Source: Leptobrachium leishanense (Eukaryota; Chordata; Amphibia; Anura; Megophryidae). From it: DNA of 64,000 bases. How positions within the stretch are numbered: the first letter of the stretch is position 1; the number at the start of each line of letters is the position of its first letter. The stretch spans positions 119,489,690 through 119,553,689 of the forward strand of contig CM019066.1 in assembly GCA_009667805.1 (NCBI GenBank), given 5' to 3'. Position numbers and translations under genes: made by a program. Under the pieces are notes generated by a model. The model saw only the letters and a list, made by a program, of their open reading frames with translations, had not been told where the DNA came from and ran no database searches. Below, piece after piece: positions 48,786-59,544 of this stretch.

Positions 48786-48932
48786 AGGGCTATTCAGAAA
48801 GAGGTGAAAACCTTGAGAATGAGTGGAGAATTGAATTCTAGGTCAAAATTCTCCCATTTATCTCACTTTCCAAACTGGCTGTTCATTCTCCTGCCAATTC
48901 TCAATGTTTTCACCTCTCTCTGAATATCCCTG
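48786..48932. mobile_element. MITE, gattattcagagag family, cluster copy 2
   Basis: Starts cagggctattcagaaagagg, ends ctctctgaatatccctg. It shares the ata (48783-48785) with copy 1 and is followed by another ata. Confidence 0.85.
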
Positions 48933-48966
48933 ATAGTATTATTGACTCATTGTGCTGGTTCACTAT

Positions 48967-49334
48967 TATTGTTATTTAGAGAGAGATGAAAAAGAATTGG
49001 CAGGAGAATGAACAATCTAGACCAGGGTTTCTCAACTCCAGTCCTCAGGACCCACTAGAGGCCAGATTTTAAGGAACAGCTTGAAGAAATGCAGACTGAA
49101 TACTGCAATCACTGAGCAGCAAATCATATCACCTGTGCTTTGCTTAAGATATCTGGCAAACCTGGCCCGTTAGTAGCTCCTGAGGATACAAGTTGAGAAA
49201 CACTGATTCTAGACCAAATAGCCAATTTGGAAAGTGAGATAAATGGGAGAATTTTTCTGGTTTAACTATTTTGACCTAGAATTTTCACTTCTCCAGTCAT
49301 TCTCAATGTTTTCACCTCTTTCTGAATAGCCCTG
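48967..49334. mobile_element. MITE, cluster copy 3, carrying a nested hAT MITE
   Basis: Left and right parts (agagagatgaaaaagaattg; ctctttctgaatagccctg) match the family. It is interrupted at 49023-49205. The extreme left end is eroded. Confidence 0.8.
49023..49205. mobile_element. Small hAT MITE, cagggtttctcaac type
   Basis: Ends cagggtttctcaactccag and caagttgagaaacactg are inverted repeats. Flanks atctagac (49015-49022) and attctagac (from 49206) are an 8-bp duplication with one inserted base. Uninterrupted sister copies read aatctagaccaaatagcc-like across the site, confirming the insertion. Confidence 0.85.
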
Positions 49335-49337
49335 TAT

Positions 49338-49504
49338 CAGGGTTATTCAGAGAGCGGTGAAAAGCAGAAGAATGACTGGAGAATGGAAAATTCTAGGTCT
49401 AAATAGTCAAACCAGACAAAGTCTCCCATTTATCTCACTTTCCAAATTGGCTGTTCATTCTCCTGCCAATTCTCAAGGTTTTCACCTCTCTCTGAATAAC
49501 CCTG
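49338..49504. mobile_element. MITE, gattattcagagag family, cluster copy 4
   Basis: Starts cagggttattcagagagcgg, ends ctctctgaataaccctg. Three bases separate it from copy 3. Confidence 0.85.
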
Positions 49505-51569
49505 ATCATATTATTGAAACATTGTGCTGGCTCACTATAGCTTACACTCTCTTCAGTATTTGAGGCTCAAAAGGTTAACGAAACGCTTGCCCCTGGCAAA
49601 ACACACACAGATTGGAGATATAAATATACATACCCACAGCATGTGAAAGAAAGGGTGTGTGTAAAGAGACTGTCACTGTAAGAACACACACACACTCTCT
49701 ATATGCTGCCCCTATAACAAAGTATTATTAAGAGGAGCATGGCCACATCCATTAGGTTTCCTTAAAGCACATATACATTTTGTGTCATTCATATTATACT
49801 GAAGGGAAAGCAAGCACTGACCCAACTGGAAAACTAACCCAACCTGACTTCTGCACACTGCAGGGCAGCACTTTCAGGCACTGACCAGGGAGCAAAATGG
49901 AGATCTGACACCCCAGCCCCAAGCCAGTGACCCATGAAGCACACGCTGTGTTCTGACAGCCCTGGTAGAAGATGAGTTGTGAGTCTTGCTGGCAACTGCA
50001 TCTGCTGAGTCCCCCGCCTGTCCTGTCCTGTCCCTCCAGAGGCAGCCTGGCTAGAGGTACAATACATCATTCAGATTGGCAGCTAAGCACTATCTGAACA
50101 TCAGGAAATCAGCACAGAGGAAAGCCATGGCCTCTCCCTCCCCATCATTAACCCTCTCTCCCCCCGTGAGGTCACTTATCTTGCAGCTGGGCAAAGAGTG
50201 CTTCCTGCTGCTGCTTGGCTTTCTGGACCATGTAAGAGGAAAGCTCCACTTGCCAGCACCATCATTGCTATGAGACAGGAGATAGAAGGGTCTGCTCTAG
50301 ACTATCTCCTGCTGCAGATGCAGAACCCTGTGCCCATGCAAAGTCAAACCTATGCCCTCCTTCTCAGTGTCAGCTCTTATTCCAGCATGGGCACCTGGCA
50401 GAGGGGGAGGCTGCTGCACCCCTCAGATCCCTCTTGGGGGGCAGATGTGTTGTGCATTCTTCCAGCCCCAGTTAGCAGACAATAACCAGCCTGGGGTATA
50501 AATGGGCATCCCCAACTGATGCAGATCTGAGTGGCAGAGCAGGGCACCCCTGTGCCAAGCTCCTGGACCGCAGCTCCCCATGCAGCCAGTCAGGGGTTGT
50601 CCATCATGCAATCTTTTCACAGCCTGCATTGGAGGGCTGCCTGGCCTAACTGCTAGATGTGCCCCTTCCTCTCAATCAGAGGCAGTCCTCTAATGCAGGC
50701 GTTTTTTTGGGAATGGCTTGAACCAATGGTGCTTTCCCATTGGTCCAAGCTTTTCCAATCCTCTACCAGTGCCTGTCAGTCTCTGCGGCACTAATGAGCA
50801 GTGATCAGGAAATAGGCAGCACTTGTCTCTGACATGTGCTGCACACATCTTGAGCAGTTTACGCAATTAGTGCAGCGGGGAAACGTCCTGCTGTGCAAAT
50901 TGCGTAGACTGGGAAAACTAATGCCTGCAGAGGCAGAGGATGGAGCTGACAGTAGGGGAGCAGGTGAGTTTGTTTATAGTTTATTAACTTATCACTTAAT
51001 GGCAGGTGCGGCTCTGCCTCCCCTGCCTCCACTGACTGCACGTCCCTGCTATGGACGCCATGGAGGGGATGCTTGGGACAGTCTTTAGCGTTGCCCTAAG
51101 CATCCATGAGCCTAGCGATCACTATGGGGCAGGCTGCTGGACTCAGTGCCTGCCCTGCGATCTACTATTGAAACTAGGATGCAAAGGGGAAATTAGCTAA
51201 AGCTAATTTTTCCTCTTTTCGTTCTGGTTTTAGCAAGGGGCACAAGACAGTGCCCAGAGGCATCTGCTTCTAGAACAATACAAAACTAATAGCATAGTAC
51301 TGTATGCTGATTCATTTCAGTACTGTATGCTAATTCAAGCTATTTCAATATTAGTTACCTTCGTCTCCTATTAGGAACATTATTTTGATGTGGATTTAGC
51401 TCCTTTGTTTTTCTTTTTTCATTAAACAATAAATTATGTCAGATTTCACTTCTTTTATTTTTCCTTTTCCTAGACTTGCCTCGTAAGGAGAGACATTCTA
51501 ACAGACTCACCTAGCTACTTTCGAGATAACAGCTCCCCATGTCCGCCCACTCCCTATTTTTTGTATTTG
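49505..51569. other. No gene recognised
   Basis: Mixed composition, with a GC-richer part at about 49850-50650. Short open frames lack recognisable motifs. No tandem array or paired termini were found. It may include decayed repeats. Confidence 0.5.
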
Positions 51570-51577
51570 GCTTTTGC

Positions 51578-52171
51578 TAGGCTTGTGCACCGATTTTTTT
51601 TTCGGTTCGATTCGGTTCGATTTTTCGGATTTTTAAACTTTTCGATTCGGCTTGTTTCGACCGATTTCGATTTCGATTTGATTCGGTTCGGCCCGTTTTT
51701 CGGGTACATTTTTTTTTCGGAATATCGACCATTTTTCGTATTTTCGTGTCACTGTGCTCGGTTTTTGTATCGACTTTTCGTAATTTTGGAAATTTTCGTT
51801 TTTCGGAATTGCACATTTTTCGGAATATCGACCATTTTTCGTATTTTTCGTGTCATTTTGCCCGTTTTTGTATCGACTTTTCGTTTTTTCCAGAAAATTT
51901 TCGTTTTTCCGAAAATTTTCGTTTTTACAAAATTTTCGTTTTTCGGAAAATTTTCGTTTTTCGGAAAATTTTCGTTTTTCGGAACATCTGTTCTCCTCGT
52001 TTGACACATTTCAAGTCCATTCGAAAAATCCGAAAATATTTCGTTTCGGCTCGGAAAACATTTCGGATCTGACATTTTTGGATCTAAAATTTTTCAGAAA
52101 TTCAGCCGCATCCGAAAACACGAATCGGGAAATTTCGTGAAAATTCCGAAATTCCAAAACCCACATCCCTA
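51578..52171. mobile_element. hAT-type MITE with perfect 8-bp duplication, ttttcg-rich
   Basis: Ends taggcttgtgcaccgatt and acccacatcccta (tagggatgtgggt read inward). Flanks are gcttttgc at 51570-51577 and gcttttgc at 52172-52179. The interior is repeated ttcgtttttcggaaaa and cgattcggttcg. The long open frames there are compositional shadows. Its ends resemble those at 47048 and 27620. Confidence 0.93.
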
Positions 52172-52435
52172 GCTTTTGCAAGGGTGGATTCCTCTTATTG
52201 GTGGTGGGTTGGTCTCTTTCTGTGGTTTGGTAATGAATTCCTTTTTGAGCTGAACTACCATCACTATTATTTATGATTATGGTTGGGAAAATGAAATTAA
52301 AGATGGCATTTTCCATTAAATATTTCATATTAATATCCTTGTTATCATACAACAAATGATATTAACACAGTTTGCAGCTTTATTCAGCTTAATAGACAGT
52401 AATTTTAAAAATTTCTATACAGTCTATACACTGTG

Positions 52436-53060
52436 GGCGATATTACGATGTTAATGCTAAAATAGGGAAACTAATGGGAAAATACTGTGCCTGCAGGTTT
52501 CCCTGTAACGTCCCCATTTTAGCGTTTGATTACGAGGCAGGCACTACCTTGGCACCTTACCCCGTAACGCAGCACTAGCCTCGGGATACTCACGGTAGCA
52601 CTTCTGCACCAATGCGAATATCACCTCCTAGAGTCCATAGGACTCCGCTGCTGAGCCATGCGCAATCTCGCTCTCATGAGATTGTGCAGCATCTCGGTGT
52701 GATCACAGAGGGAGACTGGGGACTATCTGCCCCTGTCTCACTCTGCTCCATGCATTCAAAAGCAACTGTTCAGGCCATCGTTCTCTCTGTGGGATGAGAG
52801 GGGAGTATCTGATTTATTGAGGGTGGGTTAAACTGGTGCTAACTGATTCTGCAGAAGCGGAATCATTTTGCACCAACTTCTGGGTGACGGAAAAAATCTG
52901 TTTAATCCATCAGTGCAGTAATTAGCGTTAGGATAAGTAAGGTATTACAAAGTCCTTACACTAACTACTGATTGCACTCCCCATATTAAACTTAGGATGC
53001 GCAAAGATGTCGGGGTAACCCATCACAAAGTACGATAAGCTTGTGCAAGCTAGTGCAAAA
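52436..53060. repeat. Dispersed repeat or MITE fragment, gggcgatattac start
   Basis: Begins gggcgatattacgatgttaa, like the gggctctatta-type ends, and shares cataggactcc, gagggagactgggg and ctggtgctaactgattctgc with 11460-11942 and 48010-48310. The right end is not defined. Confidence 0.5.
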
Positions 53061-53164
53061 ACCGATGTGCTAATGGAATACAAATGAGTTTAGAGTTAGG
53101 AATGTAATATGGGGGGCAAGCCCGGACAGGGACAAAAAAAATGGACCCGGACATTTTGGACTGA

Positions 53165-53440
53165 GCAGCCCACTTTTTGTTTCTACACAGTACACATTAC
53201 TGTGAGTTTTATTGCTGTGGAGCTCCGTGATACCCTCATACACAACACACATTACTGTGGAGCTCCGTGACAACCTCATAAACACTGCACATTACTGTGG
53301 AGCTCTGTGACACCCTCATACACACCGCACATTACTGTGGAGGTCTGTGTCACTCTCATACACACCCCATATTACTTTGGAGCTCTGTGACGCCCTCCTA
53401 CACACTGCACATTACAGTGGAGCTCTGTGACACAGATTAG
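53165..53440. repeat. About 50-bp minisatellite (gctcatacacagcacatta family)
   Basis: Five units of cacattactgtggagctctg plus tgacaccctcatacacac. Related to 30948-31022 and 41570-41735. Confidence 0.9.
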
Positions 53441-53612
53441 GTCACAGGTTGCGCCACATGATGTCCGCTGTCCTATGTCCTGGTGGGAGAGGCCACACTG
53501 AATGCTCTGTGACCTAATCAGAGGGGGCCGGCTGGCTGTTGTGGACTGAAACACCAAAATAATAAAGATTTAATAATTTTGATAAGTTGTTATGTCCATA
53601 TTCTGGATATAC

Positions 53613-55292
53613 TTACACCGCAATACCCTGGACATTTTGAATATATTTTGTGACCATTTCATAGGCCTCTGTATGTGGTTTAACAGGACATACCTGTCGA
53701 GACACTTGGTATTCAGTGGCTTTAGTACGACACAAAGCCGAACACGATTTGCACAAGGGCGGTAGACAACGACACATCAAGTATACAAAGATGTATATTC
53801 CGATAATGTATAATAAGCTATGAAATATACCTGAAAACCAACCGCCAATCCCCTTGAACCAATTGAGGGGGTTGATCCAGTCTAACAGACTGTCCCAACC
53901 GCTCCAAGCGGTTTCTATGTGCGCATCCCGGAACTGACTCTTAAGGTCCTGTACCTTCTGTATATGGGAAATGATGGCATCCTCTGCCCTCGTATCATTT
54001 GTCACGTAATTACAGCAGGCAGTACCCAAAATCACACACATGTCCCCTTGACTGGCAGTGAGGTAGTCCAGCACCAGCCGGTGCTGGAGAACCTCTTTCT
54101 TAATCATTTTTAGTTCACTTGCAACTATAAGAAAGTTCTTGTCATATAATGCGGTTATATTGTCCATTAGATCAGCAAGATCCATAATAAAACTAAAAGC
54201 TTTCTTAATACAACAACGATTTACCCAAGGTATGGTGAACAAAGGTTTAAATTCCTGTTCCTTTGCCTGAATAGTCATATCATTTTCATGTATGTTACCT
54301 TGGGCCGGTAATTCCCTATGCATGAGAATGTGTGGTGGGATCTTATGTAATTGTGTGTCTAAGAACTCAGCATCATCCATATACCATGTAGCAGGCAATA
54401 TCTTGCCAACATAACAAACACCCCTAGTATGTAATGGTAGCCAGTTATAGGCCTTTTTTCCACAGATGAAATAATAGCCAGGTGGAGTAGAGCATGCTCG
54501 GTAAAACACATATCCCATAATGCATTGATAGAGATGAAAAATGTTCTTCTGAGAGCCTTCTGACATGGTTAGATTCAAAAGTTTCTTCTGTACATCAGTA
54601 TGCCATGACAGAAGCATTCCCTTAAAATAAAATCTCAGCGGTGCGGTACTCATACAGTCAGTTACCCCTATATTCCTGAAGTTTGGCCCTATACCTGGAA
54701 GATCGGTACGGGTAAAATTAATGCATACTACAGGAGGGGTTAATGGGATACCAGTATGTAGCAAAAAAGACACGGTTCTATTAACATTGTTGATACTGAC
54801 ATTAGAAAAATGAGCATTTGTTTCAATGTCATGTAAGGAAGCAGGAACCCCTAGCAGTGGCATGGTTTTATGCGCGGTAGGTGCATGTGTGCAGATCCAA
54901 CAGTCAGATATGTCCAGTTTCTTTGCAGCCTGGAAATGCATAGTAATGAAAGCATTATAGAAAGGTTCAGTAACACGATTTTCATAGTCATTCAGTGCTC
55001 TAATGTCTCTAGTCTTTGGTTGGTATGCAGCTGCCATCAGTGTTGCATTCATGTCGTACTTTGACAAGTTCATAGGCACGGGTACGACAGAAGGGGTATG
55101 GCAGCATTGGAGAAGAAAAAACACAAGGCCCAGAATGAATACAGGAAGAACAAAGCAACCCCATAGTCTAGGGTCTGGGCGTGGCCCCACTAGGCTTGTC
55201 CACAGCTTCATTCTTCTTCTTTGCCCGAGCCCGGGTAAGCGGAGGAGACCTAGGGGGTGGAGATATAACAGGAGACTTGCCAGGATCAACAA
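53613..55292 (-). CDS. env: Retroviral envelope, uninterrupted 559-codon frame
   Basis: The frame has a likely leader from the Met at residue 28 with a hydrophobic stretch at 45-62. The surface part carries CWIC at 131-134 and several N-glycosylation sites. The transmembrane part has CX6CC at 419-427, preceded by an immunosuppressive-domain-like stretch (403-418), and a membrane anchor at about 489-508 with a Cys-rich tail. CXXC with CX6CC is the covalent SU-TM type of gamma-like Envs. I see no RXXR-type furin site between the two motifs. Env would mediate receptor binding and fusion. The intact frame contrasts with decayed gag-pol. Expression and function are unknown. The first Met at 55292 overlaps integrase, so the true start may be residue 28. 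Confidence 0.85.
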   Translation of the reverse strand: MLILASLLLYLHPLGLLRLPGLGQRRRMKLWTSLVGPRPDPRLWGCFVLPVFILGLVFFLLQCCHTPSVVPVPMNLSKYDMNATLMAAAYQPKTRDIRALNDYENRVTEPFYNAFITMHFQAAKKLDISDCWICTHAPTAHKTMPLLGVPASLHDIETNAHFSNVSINNVNRTVSFLLHTGIPLTPPVVCINFTRTDLPGIGPNFRNIGVTDCMSTAPLRFYFKGMLLSWHTDVQKKLLNLTMSEGSQKNIFHLYQCIMGYVFYRACSTPPGYYFICGKKAYNWLPLHTRGVCYVGKILPATWYMDDAEFLDTQLHKIPPHILMHRELPAQGNIHENDMTIQAKEQEFKPLFTIPWVNRCCIKKAFSFIMDLADLMDNITALYDKNFLIVASELKMIKKEVLQHRLVLDYLTASQGDMCVILGTACCNYVTNDTRAEDAIISHIQKVQDLKSQFRDAHIETAWSGWDSLLDWINPLNWFKGIGGWFSGIFHSLLYIIGIYIFVYLMCRCLPPLCKSCSALCRTKATEYQVSRQVCPVKPHTEAYEMVTKYIQNVQGIAV

Positions 55293-56340
55293 TATTACCA
55301 GTCAATGTTGTAGCCTGCGGGTCCAGTGCTTTCTTGCAATGTGAGCCGTGGACCCAGTGCTTGTGGTTATGAAGCTTGACAGCGGTAGGTGTGACCAGAA
55401 TCACTTGGAACGGTCCTTTCCATTTAGGAGACAAGGAGCTCTTGGGTACGTGGTTCTTGATGTACACCCATTCACCAGGATTCAGTCCATGTATCAGTGA
55501 TTCATCACCAACCGGTTGTGCAGCTTTGACTCTGGAAAAAGTATCAGAAAACACAGTTGCCAGTTTTATCACATAGTCAATAAGCGTGTCCTGGCCCGCT
55601 TGTAACGTTAGTGTGGCAGGATTTGGTGGAGCGCATGTAGGTGATCTTCCAAACAAAATGTCAAAGGGAGATAGCCCATGTTTCTCCTTTGGGGTTACAC
55701 GGACGGTGGCGAGAGCAAGCGGCAGTGCATCCACCCATGTGCCAGCACCATTCACAGTCAATTTGGCAATGTATCTTTTCAGCGTTTGGTTAGTACGTTT
55801 GACCATGCCACTGGCTTCGGGCCTGTGAGGCGTGTGCAATTGTTGTTGTAATCCCAATATACTGGTTACCTCGGCCATGAGTTTATTTTCAAAGTGAGTG
55901 CCTCTATCTGAGGAGATCACAGATCCTATACCAAACCTGGGTATCAATTCCCTAGTTAGACATTTAACCACAGTACGTGTGTCATTGCGGACAGTGGGGT
56001 ATGCTTCAACCCATCCTGTAAATTGATCTACACATACTAACATATATTTAAACCTTCCACATTGGGGCATGTTGAAGAAGTCGATTTGCACGATATGAAA
56101 GGGGCCATCTGTATGTGGCACATGCTTCAGAGGAGTCTTAACAGGTCTCCCTACATTATTCTCCTGGCAAACAGCACACTCCCGCACCTTTTTACGTGCA
56201 AAATCCTGGAAACCAGGAGCCCACCAGGTACGGTTCACAAGCCTGGTCATCCCTCCTGTTGAGACATGGCAAGGACCATGGCTCAAGGAAAAGAGAGCAT
56301 GAAACAGCGCTGGTGGAGCGATCCGTTTATCATGTAGCAT
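55168..56340 (-). pseudogene. pol: Retroviral integrase, catalytic Glu replaced by Lys
   Basis: Residues 21-58 hold the zinc-binding HX3H and CX2C. The core has Asp87 (QIDFF) and Asp145 (SSDRG). The third acidic residue expected 35 positions on is Lys181 (GMVKRTN). A C-terminal domain with WKGPFQVI follows, then a basic tail. Integrase joins viral DNA to host DNA. Loss of the third acidic residue should abolish catalysis. The frame is continuous with RNase H except for an in-frame TGA just before 56340. Confidence 0.92.
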
Positions 56341-57261
56341 TCACACCCCAGCGGGGGAACATGTCGCTCCTTTGTTCACCCAATACTGCTTGTGTGAGGA
56401 TGCGTCCTGCAAAGCCGACAGGATCTCTTGATCCACTTTCACATCGGACTGGTATTGCATAGAGAGTGGCTGATATTGTGAGATAGAAAGCTTGGCGTGT
56501 TCATCCGCACACGCATTGCCCCTTGACACAAAATCGGTAAGATTTGTGTGTGCTTTGCATTTCACAACAGCAACCCTCCTAGGCAGCTGGATAGCATCCA
56601 GTAACTGCATTATCAGTGCCTTATGCTGGATTGGCGATCCAGCAGCTGTAAGGAAACCTCTCGCTTTCCATAACTGGGCGAAGGTGTGTATGACACCCAC
56701 TGCATAAGCGGAGTCACTATATATGTTAACCACGCTTCCTTCAGCGAGTTCCAAGGCCACACATAATGCAAACAATTCGGCTGCCTGAGCAGAAGTAGTA
56801 TTTGGAATAACTGCAGCATACAGTACAATCCCATTGCCGTTCACCACTGCACAGCCGGCCAAAGTCACACCGTCAAGCCTGCGGAGTGAAGAGCCATCTA
56901 CAAACAAGTGTGTATGCAGAGGCAAACCTTCAATGGGGAAGTCCTGCAAATCAATTCGAGGAGTTACGAGAGCATCCAGGACCTGGGTACAATCATGTAC
57001 ATCATGAGGGTCTCCATCCCCTGCCTCATAATCAATCTGGTCAGGCAGGAATGTAGATGGGTTCAGAATATCAAATTTTTGAATGATTAAATTTGGGGCA
57101 GACAACAAAGTTAGATGGTAATGTGTTAACCTTTGTGTGGAGAAATGACGTGTGTAAGCTCCGTTTAACAATGTTTCAAGATCATGTGGACACATGAGGG
57201 TTAAGGAATTTCCCAGGACGATGTCCACTGTTTTTTCCACCAGTACGGCAGCAGCCGCCAC
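56341..57261 (-). pseudogene. pol: Retroviral RNase H and connection region
   Basis: The RNase H acidic residues are Asp122 (FVDGSS), Glu162 (AAELFAL), Asp183 (YSDSAYA) and Asp253 (NACADEH), all present. The segment is out of frame with the RT above it (break near 57265) and ends in a TGA in frame with integrase. The first listed codon is not an initiation site, as this is an internal part of Pol. Confidence 0.92.
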
Positions 57262-57266
57262 TGACT

Positions 57267-58607
57267 TCAGACATCCCGGGAGACCCTAGCAACGCTATCT
57301 AGCGGGTAACTGTAGTATCCTACCGGTCTGTGTTTGTCATAGAATTGTTGAGTCAGGACTCCATGCGCATAGCCCTGTATTTCAGAGCAAAACAAAAAGA
57401 AAGTTTTTTTGTAATTAGGTAGCCTTAGCGCAGGAGCACTGGTCAGCAATTTCTTTATGTCACAGAAAGCCCTGTAGGCCTCAGGGGTTAATTCTTCTGC
57501 CGTATAGGTATATTTACCTTCTGTATGACCTTTAAGCAGGTCCTGCAAAGGACCTATGACTTGGGAATACTGTGGTATCCATGCCCTACAGTATCCAACT
57601 AGGCCAAGAAAGGCACGCAATTGCCGCAAGGTTCTAGGGAACGTTTGTGTGGCAATCAAGTGCTTCCTTTTGTCAGTGAGATGTTTAACTCTGTTGGAAA
57701 GGCAATGTCCCAGGTATTGCACCTTGGGTTGTACCCACTGTACCTTTGCCTTATCCACCCGCTGCCCTATGTGAGCAAGGAAATTCATCAATGATATGGA
57801 GTCGGTTACTGATGCCTCTTGAGACGGAGAGGCCAGTAACAGATCATCAACATACTGGACTAAAACAGAATCCTCCGTGGGGGTCCATTCATCCAGTTTA
57901 CCCTTTAACACCTGCGAAAAACAACTGAGGCTATCATGAAATCCCATAGGTAGGCGTCCCCATTTATATTGTTTGCCTGCAATTGTAAATGCAGTGAGCC
58001 ATTGGTCGTCAGGGTGTATGTCAATACTGTAAAAGGCAGATGCCAAATCAATTACCGTAAAATAGGTAGCGTCAGGTGGGATGGTCACTAAAATAGTAGA
58101 GGGATTTGGTACTATGGGAGCTGAAGGAATGGTAACTTTATTTACAGCCCTCAGGTCATGTACTAGTCTCCACCTCTGTGTAATGTCTCCCGGCTTTAAC
58201 GGTTTTGGTACTGGATAGATTGGAGTGTTTGCTTCGCTCCGACATGGTATTAGTACTCCATCCTTTACCAAATCGTCAATAACCGGGCGTATGCCATCTA
58301 CTGATTCAGGGGTTAGTGGGTACTGAGGCAGTCTGGGTACCGGCAATGAGTAGTCTCTTTTTATTCTAACTGGGGGCACCTGCATATGCCCTGCACTATT
58401 TGTTCCCATGACCCACACCCTTGGATCTATTTGACATTCATGCTCGACTGGAATACCCTTGTCCTCCTCCCCATCCAAGGTCACCATAGGCATGAATAAT
58501 AAATCAGTTGCGTCTTGTTTAACCATTTCGGTGATATTAATGGTAATTCCTTCAGGAGTTAGGGCAATAGTGACTCCAATCTTAACAAGGAGGTCCCTGC
58601 CTAACAA
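57267..58607 (-). pseudogene. pol: Retroviral reverse transcriptase with protease C-terminus
   Basis: Begins with NLLGRDLL, the usual end of a retroviral protease, and continues with the polymerase: RWRLVHDLRAVN, VIDLASAF (Asp187), LPMGFHDS and the catalytic YVDD at 252-255, then the thumb and part of the connection. The type is gammaretrovirus-like. The frame ends at a stop near 57267, where a frameshift separates it from RNase H. Confidence 0.93.
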
Positions 58608-58628
58608 GTTGCATGGGGAGTGGGGTGA

Positions 58629-58877
58629 CTACACGAAAGCATGCTCTGTTTGTAGGTTCCCTATATTAACAGGAACCGATTTGGTGACATTTGCCACCTG
58701 TATCTCATTACTCACTCCTACAATAGAGACTTTTTGGTCTGAGGTAGGCATGGTTGAAATGGGGCAATTTAAAAGGGACCTAGTGGCCCCTGTATCCACT
58801 AAACAGGGCATAGGGACCCTGTTTATGGTGAGTTCCAACATGGGTTCGTTCTCAGGTTGGATTACAATAGCAGCCAA
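58629..58877 (-). pseudogene. pro: Retroviral protease
   Basis: Contains the aspartic protease motif LVDTGATRSLL and a downstream VSIVGVSNE block. An in-frame TAG at 58629-58631 separates it from the NLLGRDLL segment, and an in-frame TAA lies about 57 codon-bases upstream. The protease would cleave Gag and Pol during maturation. Confidence 0.9.
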
Positions 58878-58931
58878 TTCAGGGTATTAAACAGAGTCAT
58901 TACCTGTGTTGTCATCACACCCCACCTCATC

Positions 58932-59345
58932 CTAGAGGGTACCGCAATTGCGTGCATGGTGTCCTTCTATTCCGCACCTGAAACAGACCAATGGGCCTCG
59001 AGGAGAAAAGTTAGTCACGACAACTTGATCATTTGGTATCATATTTTGCTGAAATTGTGGAACCTGTGGAAATTGTTGCTGGTTATTCTGTTGCTGATTC
59101 ACCTGGGGCTGTTGATTGGGTATCATCTGTTGGTAACGTTTCTGAACTTTTGGGGGTCGCTGTCTATTGCCTATGAATCCCATGTTACCTCGTTTCCTAG
59201 TTCGAGATGTATACAACGCCGGAAGGCGGATAGGGCGGGGGAGCCGTGGGGACCCCTCGTGGGGTAACCTGGACAGTAGAGACTGGGACACCCATGGCCT
59301 CAGGTTTCTTCTGTGTTGCCCCTCCCTCCTGTCGCGCTTGTACAT
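58932..59345 (-). pseudogene. gag: Gag nucleocapsid segment ending in TAG
   Basis: A Gln/Asn-rich region is followed by one zinc knuckle, CFRCGIEGHHARNC (CX2CX4HX4C), then GTL and a TAG. Pro lies in the same frame after this TAG, as in gammaretroviruses that make Gag-Pol by stop readthrough. An additional in-frame TAA follows 15 codons later and would block it here. Confidence 0.88.
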
Positions 59346-59544
59346 TCATCATTTTAGTTTACTCTTTCCGTTCAATCTTTTCTCTACGTTTTTGCAAAAC
59401 CTCATATGCATTTTGAGCAATATCCACAATTTCAGGAGCAGTCTTTTTTCTCCAACCATACTTGCGTAACTCAATCTCTTCTCTCACCACGGGTAACAAT
59501 CCACCCACAACTACATTCACCAATTCAGCTCTGCCTAAATCAGC

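Noticed and set aside
51561..52140. Phe-rich and Lys/Asn-rich open frames
   Set aside because: They come from ttcgtttttcgg-type simple sequence inside a hAT MITE.
53070..53612. 3' LTR of the retrovirus
   Set aside because: No stretch here resembles the 5' LTR at 61232-61886. It is mostly a minisatellite shared with 31 and 41.6 kb.
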